A stretch of 64,000 nt of DNA, taken from positions 5,344,001 to 5,408,000 of the forward strand of contig NZ_JADPZX010000001.1 in the NCBI RefSeq assembly GCF_015712165.1. Reading direction: 5' to 3'. This DNA is from Streptomyces spinoverrucosus (lineage in GTDB: Bacteria; Actinomycetota; Actinomycetes; Streptomycetales; Streptomycetaceae). Both the position numbers and the translations under genes were made by a program. Below are positions 53,987 through 62,324 of this stretch, one piece after another. Position 1 is the stretch's first letter, and each line of letters opens with the position of its first letter. The notes beneath the pieces were generated by a model. The model worked only from the letters and a program-made list of their open reading frames with translations. It was not told where the DNA came from and made no database searches.

Positions 53987-54343
53987 GTGAGCGGTAACAG
54001 AAACGACCACAGTACCCATCCCGACAAGCTCCCCATCCGGATGCTGCACGACCGTGTGCTCGTGCGGCAGGACACCAGTGAGGGCGAGCGGCGTTCCGGT
54101 GGCGGCATCCTGATCCCCGCCACGGCGGCCGTGGGCCGTCGGCTGGCGTGGGCGGAGGTCGTCGCGGTGGGGCAGAACGTACGGACCGTCGAGCCGGGCG
54201 ACCGGGTGCTGTACGACCCGGAGGATCGCGCCGAGGTGGAGGTGCGCGGCGTCGCGTACGTCCTGATGCGCGAGCGCGATCTGCACGCGGTGGCGGCGGA
54301 CCGGTTCGAGGGGTCCGAGGACTCCACGGGGCTGTATCTGTAG
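53987..54343 (+). CDS. GroES-like (Cpn10) protein
   Basis: 118 residues with a Cpn10 fold: MLHDRVLVRQDTSEGERRSG (about 19-38), GGILIPATA, AEVVAVGQNVRTVEPGDRV (about 57-75). The usual N-terminal PLxDRVVV and the mobile-loop region are modified, so it is a divergent co-chaperonin paralogue rather than the housekeeping GroES. GTG at 53987 follows TAGGTT (53974-53979) by 7 bases, suggesting a leaderless message. Confidence 0.8.
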   Translation: MSGNRNDHSTHPDKLPIRMLHDRVLVRQDTSEGERRSGGGILIPATAAVGRRLAWAEVVAVGQNVRTVEPGDRVLYDPEDRAEVEVRGVAYVLMRERDLHAVAADRFEGSEDSTGLYL

Positions 54344-54358
54344 GTCGGAGCGGTGAGA

Positions 54359-54388
54359 AAGGGCTGGTGGCCTTGGTCACCAGCCCTT
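54359..54388 (+). terminator. Terminator after the GroES-like gene
   Basis: AAGGGCTGGTG pairs with CACCAGCCCTT over an 8-base loop, 15 bp past the stop codon and 30 bp before the guanidine-III aptamer. Confidence 0.82.
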
Positions 54389-54418
54389 CGCCGTGCCCTT
54401 TGCTACCTTGGGGAGGCA

Positions 54419-54461
54419 CCCGACGAGACGCGCCGTACCGGGTTGAAGGCAAAGACGACGC
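54419..54461 (+). ncRNA. Guanidine-III (ykkC-III) riboswitch
   Basis: CCCGACGAGACGCGCCGTAC, then CGGG, a purine linker and GACGACGC. This follows the guanidine-III consensus (CCGGACGAGGUGCGCCGUAC, then CCGG, and AAGACGGCGC) in sequence and in pseudoknot pairing: P1 CCCG/CGGG and P2 GCGCCGT/ACGACGC with one mismatch. It lies 39 bp before sugE and covers the expected 5' UTR position. Translational or transcriptional control by guanidinium is inferred from the class. Confidence 0.85.
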
Positions 54462-54499
54462 ACCCCCGTCAGTCCGCCTGTCTCTCGGAGGTGCCTCTC

Positions 54500-54820
54500 A
54501 TGGCCTGGGTTCTGCTGATCATCGCCGGTGTGCTCGAAGTCGGCTGGTCGATCGGGATGAAGTACACCGACGGTTTCACCCGGCTCGTCCCCAGCCTGTT
54601 CACCGGCGCCGGCATCGTCGCCAGCATGCTGCTGCTCTCCTACGCCGCGAAGTCGCTGCCCATCGGTACCGCCTACGGCGTCTGGGTCGGGATCGGCGCG
54701 GCCGGGTCGGCGGTGCTCGGCATGGTGGTGCTGGGTGAGCCGGCCACCGCCGCCCGGATCTTCTTCGTCTGTCTGCTGCTGGTCGCCGTCGTGGGCCTGA
54801 AGGCGACCTCCGGTCACTGA
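54500..54820 (+). CDS. sugE: SMR family guanidinium exporter (SugE/Gdx)
   Basis: 106-residue small multidrug-resistance protein with four helices: WVLLIIAGVLEVGWSIGMKY (TM1 with the essential Glu14), then SLFTGAGIVASMLLLSYAAK and GTAYGVWVGIGAAGSAVLGM. The G-V-W motif and the riboswitch upstream mark the SugE/Gdx guanidinium/H+ antiporter subgroup. ATG at 54500 with SD GGAGGTG. Convergent with the PBP gene 7 bp away. Confidence 0.9.
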   Translation: MAWVLLIIAGVLEVGWSIGMKYTDGFTRLVPSLFTGAGIVASMLLLSYAAKSLPIGTAYGVWVGIGAAGSAVLGMVVLGEPATAARIFFVCLLLVAVVGLKATSGH

Positions 54821-54827
54821 TCCGGGT

Positions 54828-57206
54828 TCACTGGCGCCGGGTGCCCGGTGTGCCCCCGGTCGTGCCTGTGGACGTTCCGCCGTCGGTGGTGCCGCCCTGG
54901 CTGCCGCCGGTGCTGGTGTCGCCGCCGGAGCTCGTGTCCCCGCCGGTGGTGGTCCCGCCGTCCGTCGTGCCGCCGTCGGAGCTCGTGCCGCCGTCCGTCG
55001 TCGTTCCGCCGTCGGTGCTCGCGCCGTCCGTGGGCGTGCCCCCGGTCGTCGTACCGCCGTCGCCGGTCGTCCCGCCGTCACTCGTGCCGCCCTGCGCCTC
55101 GCCCGGGGTCTGGGAGTCGTCGGTGCCGGGCGTGTCCTCGTCGGCCGGGGCGTCGGTGTTCTCGCCGCCGGCGGGCGGGGCCGGGGGCATGTACACCACG
55201 TCGGCGCCGTCCTGGAGCCGCAGGTCGAAGTCGGTGACCGGGGTGCCTTCGAGGGCGTCCCTGGTGAACTGGGCCCAGATCTCGGCGGGCGGCCCGCTGC
55301 CGTTGACGCGCTCCAGGCCCGTCGCGCCGTACAGCGACTTGTGGGCGGCCGTGACCGGGTCCTGGCCCATCACGGCGACGACGGTGGCCAGGTCGGGGGT
55401 GTAGCCCGCGAACCAGGCCGCCTGGTCCTCCTCGGCCGTGCCGGTCTTGCCCGCGGCCGGACGGCCGGCGGCCTGCGCGGGGGTGCCGGTGCCCTGCTGC
55501 ACGACGCTGCGCAGCACGGACGTCGTGGTGTCGGCGGCCTCGCGGCTGACGGCCTGGTTGGTCCGCCGCTCGGGCAGGTCGATCACCTCGGCGCCCTCCC
55601 GGGTGATCTTCTCGACCATGGTGTACGGGCCGTGCTCGCCGTGGTTGGCGAGGGTGGCGTAGGCCTTGGCCATGTCGAGGACGCTCGCCTGGGCGACGCC
55701 GAGCGCGATCGACGGGTAGGGGCCCAGTTCCGGGGTGCTGGAGGGCACGCCGAGGTCGACCGCGGTGCGCATGACCTTGTCGGGGCCGACGTCGACGGCC
55801 ATCTGCGCGTACACCGAGTTCACGGACTTGTCGGTGGCCTCGCGGACCGTGATGGGGCCGTAGGAGAACTGGTCCTCGTTCTCCGGCGCGTAGCCGCCGT
55901 CCCAGCCCTGCACCGGGCGCTTGTTGGTGCCGTCGTAGTAGGTGTTGGGCGTGATGGGGAAGCCGTTCTGGGTGGTGGACCGGTTCTCGACGGCCGAGGT
56001 GAGGACGAACGGCTTGAAGATGGAGCCGACCTGGAAGTCCCGCCGGGTGGCGCCGTTGGTGTACTGCTTGACGTAGTCGATGCCGCCGTACATCGCGACG
56101 ACCTTGCCCGTCCTGGGGTCGACGGCGACGCCGCCCGCGCGGACGTAGGTGTCGACCTCGCGGTTGTCCTTGTCCAGCTTGGAGATCAGCTGGTCGTTGA
56201 CGGCCTTGACGAAGGCGTCCTGCTTGGGTTTCTGCAGGGTGGTGGTGATGCGGTAGCCGCCCGCTTCGAGGGAGTCCTCGTCGACGATGTCGTTCTCGAC
56301 GAGGTACTGCTTGACCGCGTCGACGAGATAGCCGCGCTGCCCGGACATGCCGGTGGAGACGGTGGCCTCCTTCGGCATCGGGAACTTCAGGCCCGTCCGC
56401 TCGGACCGGGTGAGCCAGCCTTCCTTGACCATGCCGTCCAGGACGTAGTTCCAGCGGGCCTGGGCGGCGGGCTTGTTCTCCGGGTGGGCGACGACGTCGT
56501 ACTCGCTGGGCGCGTTCAGCAGCGCGGCGAGGTAGGCGCCGCGGGCCGCGTCCAGGTCGGTGGCGTCCATGCCGTAGTAGGCCTGGGCGGCGGCCTGGAT
56601 GCCGTAGGCGTTGCGACCGAAGTAGCTGGTGTTGAGGTAGCCCTCCAGGATTTCGTCCTTGCTCTTCTCCTGGTCGAGCTTGATCGAGATGAAGAACTCC
56701 TTGACCTTCCGGGTGACCGTCTGCTCCTGGGCCAGGTAGTAGTTCTTGACGTACTGCTGGGTGATCGTGGAGCCCGACTGCCTGCCCTTGCCGGTGGCCG
56801 TGTTCCAGGCCGCGCGGACCATCGCCTTGGGGTCGATCGCGGACTCGGTGTAGAAGTCGCGGTCCTCGGCGGCGAGCACGGCGTGCTGGGCGTCCTTGGA
56901 GATCTGGGCGAGGGTGACGTTCTCCCGGTTGACCTCGCCGTCCCGGGCGAGCTGGGAGCCGTCGGCGTAGAGGTAGACGTTGCTCTGCTTGGTCGCCAGC
57001 GAGTTCGCGGTCGGGATGTGGACCATCGAGTAGCCGAGGTAGAACAGGCCGATCAGCAGCAGGACGCCGATGACGAAGGTGGCCAGCAGCATGCGCCAGG
57101 TCGGGATGATCCGGCGCCAGCCGGTGCGCTTCGGCCGCCTGGGTTTCCCCTCCCCGGGCCCGGGCCCGCCCTGGTTCGGCTGCTGCGGCTGCGGCTCGTC
57201 GCTCAT
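54828..57206 (-). CDS. Class A penicillin-binding protein (bifunctional)
   Basis: 792 residues. The cytosolic N-terminus is basic and Pro-rich, with one TM (MLLATFVIGVLLLIGLFYLG, about 39-58). The glycosyltransferase domain shows AAEDRDFYTESAID (catalytic Glu) and QYVKNYYLAQEQTVTRKVKE. Transpeptidase motifs are GSIFKPF (SxxK), SVN and KTGTAEE. The C-terminal about 120 residues are low-complexity Gly/Thr/Asp repeats (DGGTTTDGGT), a surface-tail type seen in actinobacterial PBPs. ATG at 57206. Polymerises and crosslinks peptidoglycan outside the membrane. Confidence 0.93.
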   Translation of the reverse strand: MSDEPQPQQPNQGGPGPGEGKPRRPKRTGWRRIIPTWRMLLATFVIGVLLLIGLFYLGYSMVHIPTANSLATKQSNVYLYADGSQLARDGEVNRENVTLAQISKDAQHAVLAAEDRDFYTESAIDPKAMVRAAWNTATGKGRQSGSTITQQYVKNYYLAQEQTVTRKVKEFFISIKLDQEKSKDEILEGYLNTSYFGRNAYGIQAAAQAYYGMDATDLDAARGAYLAALLNAPSEYDVVAHPENKPAAQARWNYVLDGMVKEGWLTRSERTGLKFPMPKEATVSTGMSGQRGYLVDAVKQYLVENDIVDEDSLEAGGYRITTTLQKPKQDAFVKAVNDQLISKLDKDNREVDTYVRAGGVAVDPRTGKVVAMYGGIDYVKQYTNGATRRDFQVGSIFKPFVLTSAVENRSTTQNGFPITPNTYYDGTNKRPVQGWDGGYAPENEDQFSYGPITVREATDKSVNSVYAQMAVDVGPDKVMRTAVDLGVPSSTPELGPYPSIALGVAQASVLDMAKAYATLANHGEHGPYTMVEKITREGAEVIDLPERRTNQAVSREAADTTTSVLRSVVQQGTGTPAQAAGRPAAGKTGTAEEDQAAWFAGYTPDLATVVAVMGQDPVTAAHKSLYGATGLERVNGSGPPAEIWAQFTRDALEGTPVTDFDLRLQDGADVVYMPPAPPAGGENTDAPADEDTPGTDDSQTPGEAQGGTSDGGTTGDGGTTTGGTPTDGASTDGGTTTDGGTSSDGGTTDGGTTTGGDTSSGGDTSTGGSQGGTTDGGTSTGTTGGTPGTRRQ

Positions 57207-57392
57207 GTCGTGCACGGACTCCTGTGTTTTCCCTCGTACGTGATCTGCGCCCCCATGTGAAGACTCTCGCACCGGTCGTTCCGTTCCCGGTTCCCGGTAC
57301 GTGTCCCGCCGGAAATTGCCTGGCAGGCCGGATCGGCCGCGTACTAGGCTCCTGCGCTTCGGTGTCGGGCTGGTCGGGGACGGTGGTTCGGT

Positions 57393-58193
57393 GTGGGCGC
57401 GGGACGGTTGTACGTGGCCGTCGCGGTGGGGAGTTTCCGACGGTACGCGACCTATCGGGCGGCCACGGCCGCCGGGGTGTTCACCAGCACCGTCTTCGGG
57501 CTGATCCTCGTGTACACCTACCTGGCCCTGTGGGACGAGAGGCCGCACCTCGGCGGGTACGACCAGGCGCAGGCCGTCACCTATGTGTGGCTCGGGCAGG
57601 CGCTGTTCGCGGCGCTGGCCATTCAGGGCGGCGGCTTCGAGAACGAGTTCATGGAGCGTATCCGTACGGGTGATGTAGCGATCGACCTGTACCGGCCGGC
57701 GGATCTCCAACTGTGGTGGCTGGCGAGCGATCTGGGCAGGGCGCTGTTCCAGCTGCTGGGCCGTGGCGTGCTTCCCTTCGCGTTCGGGGCACTGGTGTTC
57801 CCGGTGGCGCTGCCCGACGATCCGCTGGTCTGGGGGGCGTTCCTGGGCGCGGTGCTGCTCGGGGCGGTCGTCAGCTTCGCGATCCGGTACCTGGCGGCGC
57901 TGAGCGTGTTCTGGCTGCTGGACGGCGCGGGCATGCTGCAGATGGTGATGATCGCCGGGCTGTTCTGCTCGGGGATGACACTGCCGCTGAACGTCTTCCC
58001 GGGGGAGTTCGGCGAGATCGTACGGGCCCTGCCGTGGTCGTCGTTGCTCCAGGCGCCGGCGGATGTGCTGCTGGGGCAGGCCGATCCGGTGGGCACGTAT
58101 CTCTTCCAGGGGGCGTGGGCGGTGGCGCTGCTGGCGGCGGGGCGGCTGCTGCAGTCGGCGGCGACGCGGCGGGTGGTGGTCCAGGGTGGGTGA
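57393..58193 (+). CDS. ABC-2 type transporter permease
   Basis: 266-residue membrane protein of the ABC-2 family related to PF06182. About six helices (AGVFTSTVFGLILVYTYLAL; FLGAVLLGAVVSFAIRYLAA; MVMIAGLFCSGMTLPLNVF). GTG at 57393 has no strong SD; the start could be one of several in-frame GTG codons. Followed by a second permease (8-bp overlap) and an ATPase, so an exporter operon. Substrate unknown. Confidence 0.82.
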   Translation: MGAGRLYVAVAVGSFRRYATYRAATAAGVFTSTVFGLILVYTYLALWDERPHLGGYDQAQAVTYVWLGQALFAALAIQGGGFENEFMERIRTGDVAIDLYRPADLQLWWLASDLGRALFQLLGRGVLPFAFGALVFPVALPDDPLVWGAFLGAVLLGAVVSFAIRYLAALSVFWLLDGAGMLQMVMIAGLFCSGMTLPLNVFPGEFGEIVRALPWSSLLQAPADVLLGQADPVGTYLFQGAWAVALLAAGRLLQSAATRRVVVQGG

Positions 58194-58989
58194 GGGGCTG
58201 CGCGCCTACCGGCTGATCGTCGGGATGTGGATCCGCTCCACGCTGACCTACCGCGCCTCCTTCGTCATGACCGTGCTCGGCAACGTCCTGCTGACCGGGC
58301 TCGACTTCGTCGCGATCCTGCTGATGTTCTCGCAGGTCGACACGCTCGGCGGCTACACGCTGCCGGAGGTCGCCTTCCTCTACGGCCTGTCCGTCGTCTC
58401 CTTCGGACTCGCGCATCTGGCGTTCGGGCCGGTCGGCGACCTGGGCAGGCGGGTGCGCGACGGCACGCTCGACATGCTGCTGGTCCGTCCGGCGCCGATG
58501 CTCGCGCAGGTCGCCGCGGACCGGTTCGCGCTGCGCCGCCTGGGCCGGTTCCTTCAGGGGCTGCTGGTGCTGGGCTACGCGCTGGCCTCGGTCGACGTCG
58601 ACTGGACCGCGCCGAAACTGCTGCTGATGCCGGTGACGGTGGTCAGCGGCGCCGCGATCTTCGCGGCGGTGTTCGTGGCGGGCGCGGCCTTCCAGTTCGT
58701 GACGCAGGACGCCTCCGAGGTGCAGAACGCGTTCACCTACGGCGGTACGACGTTGTTGCAGTATCCGCCGACCGTGTTCGGCAAGGAGTTGGTGCGCGGG
58801 GTGACGTTCGTGCTGCCGCTGGCCTTCGTCAACTGGCTGCCCGCGAGCTACGTGCTGGGGCGGCCGTATCCGCTGCGGCTGCCGCAGTGGGTGGCGTTCA
58901 CGCCGCCGCTGGTGGCGGTGGGGTGCTGTGCGCTTGCCGGGCTGGCGTGGCGGGCGGGGCTCAGGTCGTATCGGAGTACGGGGAGCTGA
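58186..58989 (+). CDS. ABC-2 type transporter permease
   Basis: 267-residue partner permease. It starts GTG 58186 (MGEGLRAYRLIVGMWIRSTL) overlapping the previous stop. Helices include SFVMTVLGNVLLTGLDFVAI and LLLMPVTVVSGAAIFAAVFV. Together with the preceding gene and the ATPase it forms an exporter of the type found in the antibiotic- and lipid-export families. Confidence 0.82.
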   Translation: MGEGLRAYRLIVGMWIRSTLTYRASFVMTVLGNVLLTGLDFVAILLMFSQVDTLGGYTLPEVAFLYGLSVVSFGLAHLAFGPVGDLGRRVRDGTLDMLLVRPAPMLAQVAADRFALRRLGRFLQGLLVLGYALASVDVDWTAPKLLLMPVTVVSGAAIFAAVFVAGAAFQFVTQDASEVQNAFTYGGTTLLQYPPTVFGKELVRGVTFVLPLAFVNWLPASYVLGRPYPLRLPQWVAFTPPLVAVGCCALAGLAWRAGLRSYRSTGS

Positions 58990-58996
58990 GGGGTTC

Positions 58997-59995
58997 ATGA
59001 GCGGCGGATTCATCGAGGTGGACCGCGTCGAGAAGGTGTTCGACGTGCGCAAGCGGACCGGTTTCCTGCGGCGGGAGCGGCGGCGGGTGCGGGCGGTCGA
59101 CGGGATCTCCTTCGCCGTGCAGCGCGGTGAGATGGTCGGTTACATCGGCCCGAACGGCGCCGGGAAGTCGACCACGATCAAGATGCTGACCGGCATCCTC
59201 ACGCCGAGCGGCGGTCGGCTGCGGGTCGCGGGCATCGACCCGTCCCGGGAGCGGACGCGGCTGGCGCACCGCATAGGGGTGGTGTTCGGGCAGCGGACGA
59301 CGCTGTGGTGGGACCTGCCGCTGATCGACTCGTACCGGCTGATGCACCGCATGTACCGCATCCCCGACGCCCGTTACCGCGCGAACCTCGACCGGTGCGT
59401 CGAACTGCTGGAGCTCGCCGACCTGTTGGACGTGCCCGTGCGGCAACTCTCCCTCGGCCAGCGGATGCGCGGGGACATCGCGGCGGCGCTGCTGCACGAC
59501 CCCGAGGTGCTGTACCTCGACGAGCCGACCATCGGCCTGGACGTCGTCTCCAAGGCCAGGGTGCGGGAGTTCCTGCGCGACCTCAACGCCGAGCGCGGCA
59601 CGACGGTGCTGCTCACCACGCACGACCTCCAGGACATCGAGCAGCTCTGCTCCCGGGTGATGGTCATCGACCACGGGCGGCTGATGTACGACGGCCCGCT
59701 CGCCGGGCTGCACGAGGCGGGGGAGAGCGAGCGGACCCTCGTCGTCGACCTGGAACGCGAGCTGCCGCCGATCGAGGCGCCGGCGCCGGCGCGGGTGGTG
59801 CGGGTGGAGGGGCCCCGGCAGTGGCTGGCGTTCCCGGCGGCGCAGTCGGCGGCGCCGCTGGTGGCGCGGATCGCGGCGGAGTACCCGCTGGTGGACCTGT
59901 CGGTGCGGGAGCCGGACATCGAGGACGTGATCGCGAAGATGCTGCGCTCAATGGGGGACACCCCCAAACCCCCGCAGGAGAGGGCGACCGCATAG
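58997..59995 (+). CDS. ABC transporter ATP-binding protein (ABC-2 exporter)
   Basis: 332-residue ATPase. Walker A is GPNGAGKST (about 51-59), the LSLGQRMRGDIA signature (about 152-163), Walker B VLYLDEPTIGLD and the His switch TTHDLQD. The C-terminal extension of about 80 residues (VVDLERELPPIEAPAPARVV) is typical of ABC-2/DrrA-like ATPases. ATG at 58997 with GAGGGG SD, 7 bp after the permease stop. Confidence 0.93.
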   Translation: MSGGFIEVDRVEKVFDVRKRTGFLRRERRRVRAVDGISFAVQRGEMVGYIGPNGAGKSTTIKMLTGILTPSGGRLRVAGIDPSRERTRLAHRIGVVFGQRTTLWWDLPLIDSYRLMHRMYRIPDARYRANLDRCVELLELADLLDVPVRQLSLGQRMRGDIAAALLHDPEVLYLDEPTIGLDVVSKARVREFLRDLNAERGTTVLLTTHDLQDIEQLCSRVMVIDHGRLMYDGPLAGLHEAGESERTLVVDLERELPPIEAPAPARVVRVEGPRQWLAFPAAQSAAPLVARIAAEYPLVDLSVREPDIEDVIAKMLRSMGDTPKPPQERATA

Positions 59996-60028
59996 TGCCG
60001 CCGGCGGGGAAAACGTAGGCTGCTGTCC

Positions 60029-60739
60029 ATGACCGACGATGCCCCGGAGCTGCGTGCCTCCGACGCCGATCGAGAGCGAGTCGCCGAGGTCCTGCGGGAC
60101 GCCCTCGCCGAGGGACGGCTGGACATGGCGGAGTTCGAGGAGCGGCTGGATGCGACGTACCAGGCACGCACGTACGGGGAGCTGGCGCCCATCACGCGGG
60201 ATCTGCCGGTCGCGGGCCGGGCCTTGGGTGACTCGGTGTCACTGACCAAGGAGCCCGCGCCGCGCGGGAGTTGGGCCGAGCGGATCACCGGGCGCGAGGG
60301 CTCCTCGTCGTGGGGCGTGGCGGTGATGGCCGGGTTCCAGCGCAAGGGTCACTGGACCGTGCCGAAGCGGTTCCAGTGCTTCACGTTCTGGGGCGGCGGG
60401 GAGATCGATCTGCGCGAGGCGTACTTCGCCGACCGCGAGGTCGAGATCAACTGCGTGGCGATCATGGGTGGCGTGAACATCGTCGTGCCGCCCGGCGTCG
60501 AGGTCGTCGTCCGCGGCATCGGCATCATGGGCGGCTTCGACAGCCGCGAGGACGGCGTGCCGGGCGAGCCGGGCGCCCCGCGGGTGATCGTCTCCGGGTT
60601 CGCCTTCTGGGGCGGCGTCGGCGTGGAGCGCAAGCCGACGCGCGCCCAGCGGCGGCAGCAGCGGGAGGTCGAGGGCGCCGACCGGGGGATGCTGGGGCAC
60701 GGCTGGGGGCACGACCAGCGGCGGAGGGACACCGAGTAG
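60029..60739 (+). CDS. DUF1707 and LiaF-like C-terminal domain protein
   Basis: 236 residues. The N-terminal DUF1707 (LRASDADRERVAEVLRDALA, about 8-27) is followed by a C-terminal LiaF/cell-wall-active-antibiotic-response beta-helix (CFTFWGGGEIDLREAYFADR, VAIMGGVNIVVPPGVEVVVR). Such proteins are linked to cell-envelope stress sensing in Actinobacteria. TAGGCT (60016-60021) ends 7 bases before ATG, suggesting leaderless expression. Not co-directional with the next gene. Confidence 0.82.
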   Translation: MTDDAPELRASDADRERVAEVLRDALAEGRLDMAEFEERLDATYQARTYGELAPITRDLPVAGRALGDSVSLTKEPAPRGSWAERITGREGSSSWGVAVMAGFQRKGHWTVPKRFQCFTFWGGGEIDLREAYFADREVEINCVAIMGGVNIVVPPGVEVVVRGIGIMGGFDSREDGVPGEPGAPRVIVSGFAFWGGVGVERKPTRAQRRQQREVEGADRGMLGHGWGHDQRRRDTE

Positions 60740-60743
60740 CCGG

Positions 60744-62078
60744 TTACAGCCGCGCCGGAGCCGAGCCCTTCAACGACTCCAGGTCGAACTCCTGAGCCAT
60801 CCGCTCGTATCCCCGGTCGTTGGGGTGCAGATGGTCGCCCGAGTCGTAGTCCGGGTCGAACCTGCGCGGGTCGTACGCGTCCCGTAGCGCCCTGTCGAAG
60901 TCGACCACCGCGTCGAAGACCCGCCCGGACCGGATCTCGGCGTTGATCGCCTGCCGTACCGCCTCCCGCTCGGCGCTGTAGCCGCGGTGGCCGCCGAAGG
61001 GCATCAGGGTCGCGCCGATGACCCTGATGCCGCGGGCGTGGGCCTGGCCGGTCAGCGTGCGCAGGCCGTCGAGGATCAGCTCGGGGTCGGTGACGGAGGG
61101 GTTGCGCAGGATGTCGTTGATGCCGAGGTCGATGACGACGACCTTGACGTTCGTGCGGCCGAGGACGTCACGCGGGAAGCGGGTGAGGCCGCTGGGGTTG
61201 TCGGCGGGGCGGCCGTTGCCGCCGGTCAGGATGCGGTTGCCGCCGATGCCCTGGTTGACGACGCCGTAGCGGGGCACGTCCTGCCCGGCGACGGCCGCCT
61301 CGCGCAGCCGCTTGGCGAGGACGTCGGGCCAGCGCCGGTTGGCGCCCACGGTGGAGGAGTGGCCCTCGGTGAGGGAGTCGCCGAAGGCGACGAGGGTGCC
61401 GTGGGACTCCTTGCTGAGCACGTCGAGGGCGGTCAGATAGCGCCAGGCCTCGACCTGCTGGGTGTACGGCGTGCCGGTCACGTCCTCGGCGTGGTCGCCC
61501 TGCGCGGCGTAGGAGATCTGCCGTACGTGCGCGTGCACGGTGACCGGGCCGGGCTCGGCCGGGGCGTACGTGGTGACCAGGACGTCGCTGTCGTACGGGA
61601 TGGTGATGCGTACGGCGTCGCTCATCGCCTGCCGGCCCGGCGGGATCACGACGGTGGCGATGCCGTTGAACGTCAGCCGCCGCATGGTCTGCGGCAGCGC
61701 GGCCGCGCTGCCGTGGGCGGCGGCGAGGGCGATGGTGGCGTCCGTGATGGTCAGGGGCAGCCGGCCGTAGAGGTTGGACAGCGTGATCCGGGCACCCGTG
61801 CCGCCGACGCTGGTGTGGACGACGTTGCGCACGGAGCGGTCGTGCAGGCCGGCGGTCTCGGTGCCGGGCTCGGCGGCGGACGGGGACGTCGACCAGGCGC
61901 CGACCCAGGTGCCGGTGGAGGCCGGGGCGGCGGTGTTGCGCGGGGGGTGGGGGCCCGCGGCCGGGCGCTGTGCCGTGCCGTCGTCGGAGGCCGCTCCGAC
62001 GTATATGGCGACCGACATGGCCACGATCAGCGAGACGATCGCGGCGAGCAAGGCATAACCGGAATGAGGCCTGGTCAT
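60744..62078 (-). CDS. Secreted SGNH/GDSL hydrolase
   Basis: 444 residues. A signal-anchor (SGYALLAAIVSLIVAMSVAI, about 6-25) is followed by an SGNH hydrolase domain: FGDSLTEGHSS (nucleophile Ser), NQGIGGNRIL (Gly block), DLGINDI (Asn) and DHLHPNDRGYE (catalytic Asp and His). Probably an extracellular esterase. ATG at 62078 has SD GAGGAGAG. Convergent with the DUF1707 gene (4 bp apart). Confidence 0.87.
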   Translation of the reverse strand: MTRPHSGYALLAAIVSLIVAMSVAIYVGAASDDGTAQRPAAGPHPPRNTAAPASTGTWVGAWSTSPSAAEPGTETAGLHDRSVRNVVHTSVGGTGARITLSNLYGRLPLTITDATIALAAAHGSAAALPQTMRRLTFNGIATVVIPPGRQAMSDAVRITIPYDSDVLVTTYAPAEPGPVTVHAHVRQISYAAQGDHAEDVTGTPYTQQVEAWRYLTALDVLSKESHGTLVAFGDSLTEGHSSTVGANRRWPDVLAKRLREAAVAGQDVPRYGVVNQGIGGNRILTGGNGRPADNPSGLTRFPRDVLGRTNVKVVVIDLGINDILRNPSVTDPELILDGLRTLTGQAHARGIRVIGATLMPFGGHRGYSAEREAVRQAINAEIRSGRVFDAVVDFDRALRDAYDPRRFDPDYDSGDHLHPNDRGYERMAQEFDLESLKGSAPARL

Positions 62079-62324
62079 GCGGTGCGTCTCTCCTCGGGCG
62101 GAAGTGGAGCCCGGGGCTCCGATGTGATCACCCCATGATGCGCCATGGAGGTGGGGGAGTTGACCGGTACCCCCTGCGGCAGAGCCATTCGGCCGCGAGA
62201 GTTCACTTGCCCGTTCACTCGCGCGCCGCCCCCTGTCGGACAGACGCGGGGAACTCTTGTCCCGTTCCAGGAGTCGGTCAGGAAGGGACAATGTGGAGTG
62301 GAGGCTCGGGAACGGGTGGAGCGG

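Noticed and set aside
54389..54499. Guanidine-I (ykkC) riboswitch before sugE
   Set aside because: The long conserved elements of class I are absent, whereas the short pseudoknot of class III matches closely.
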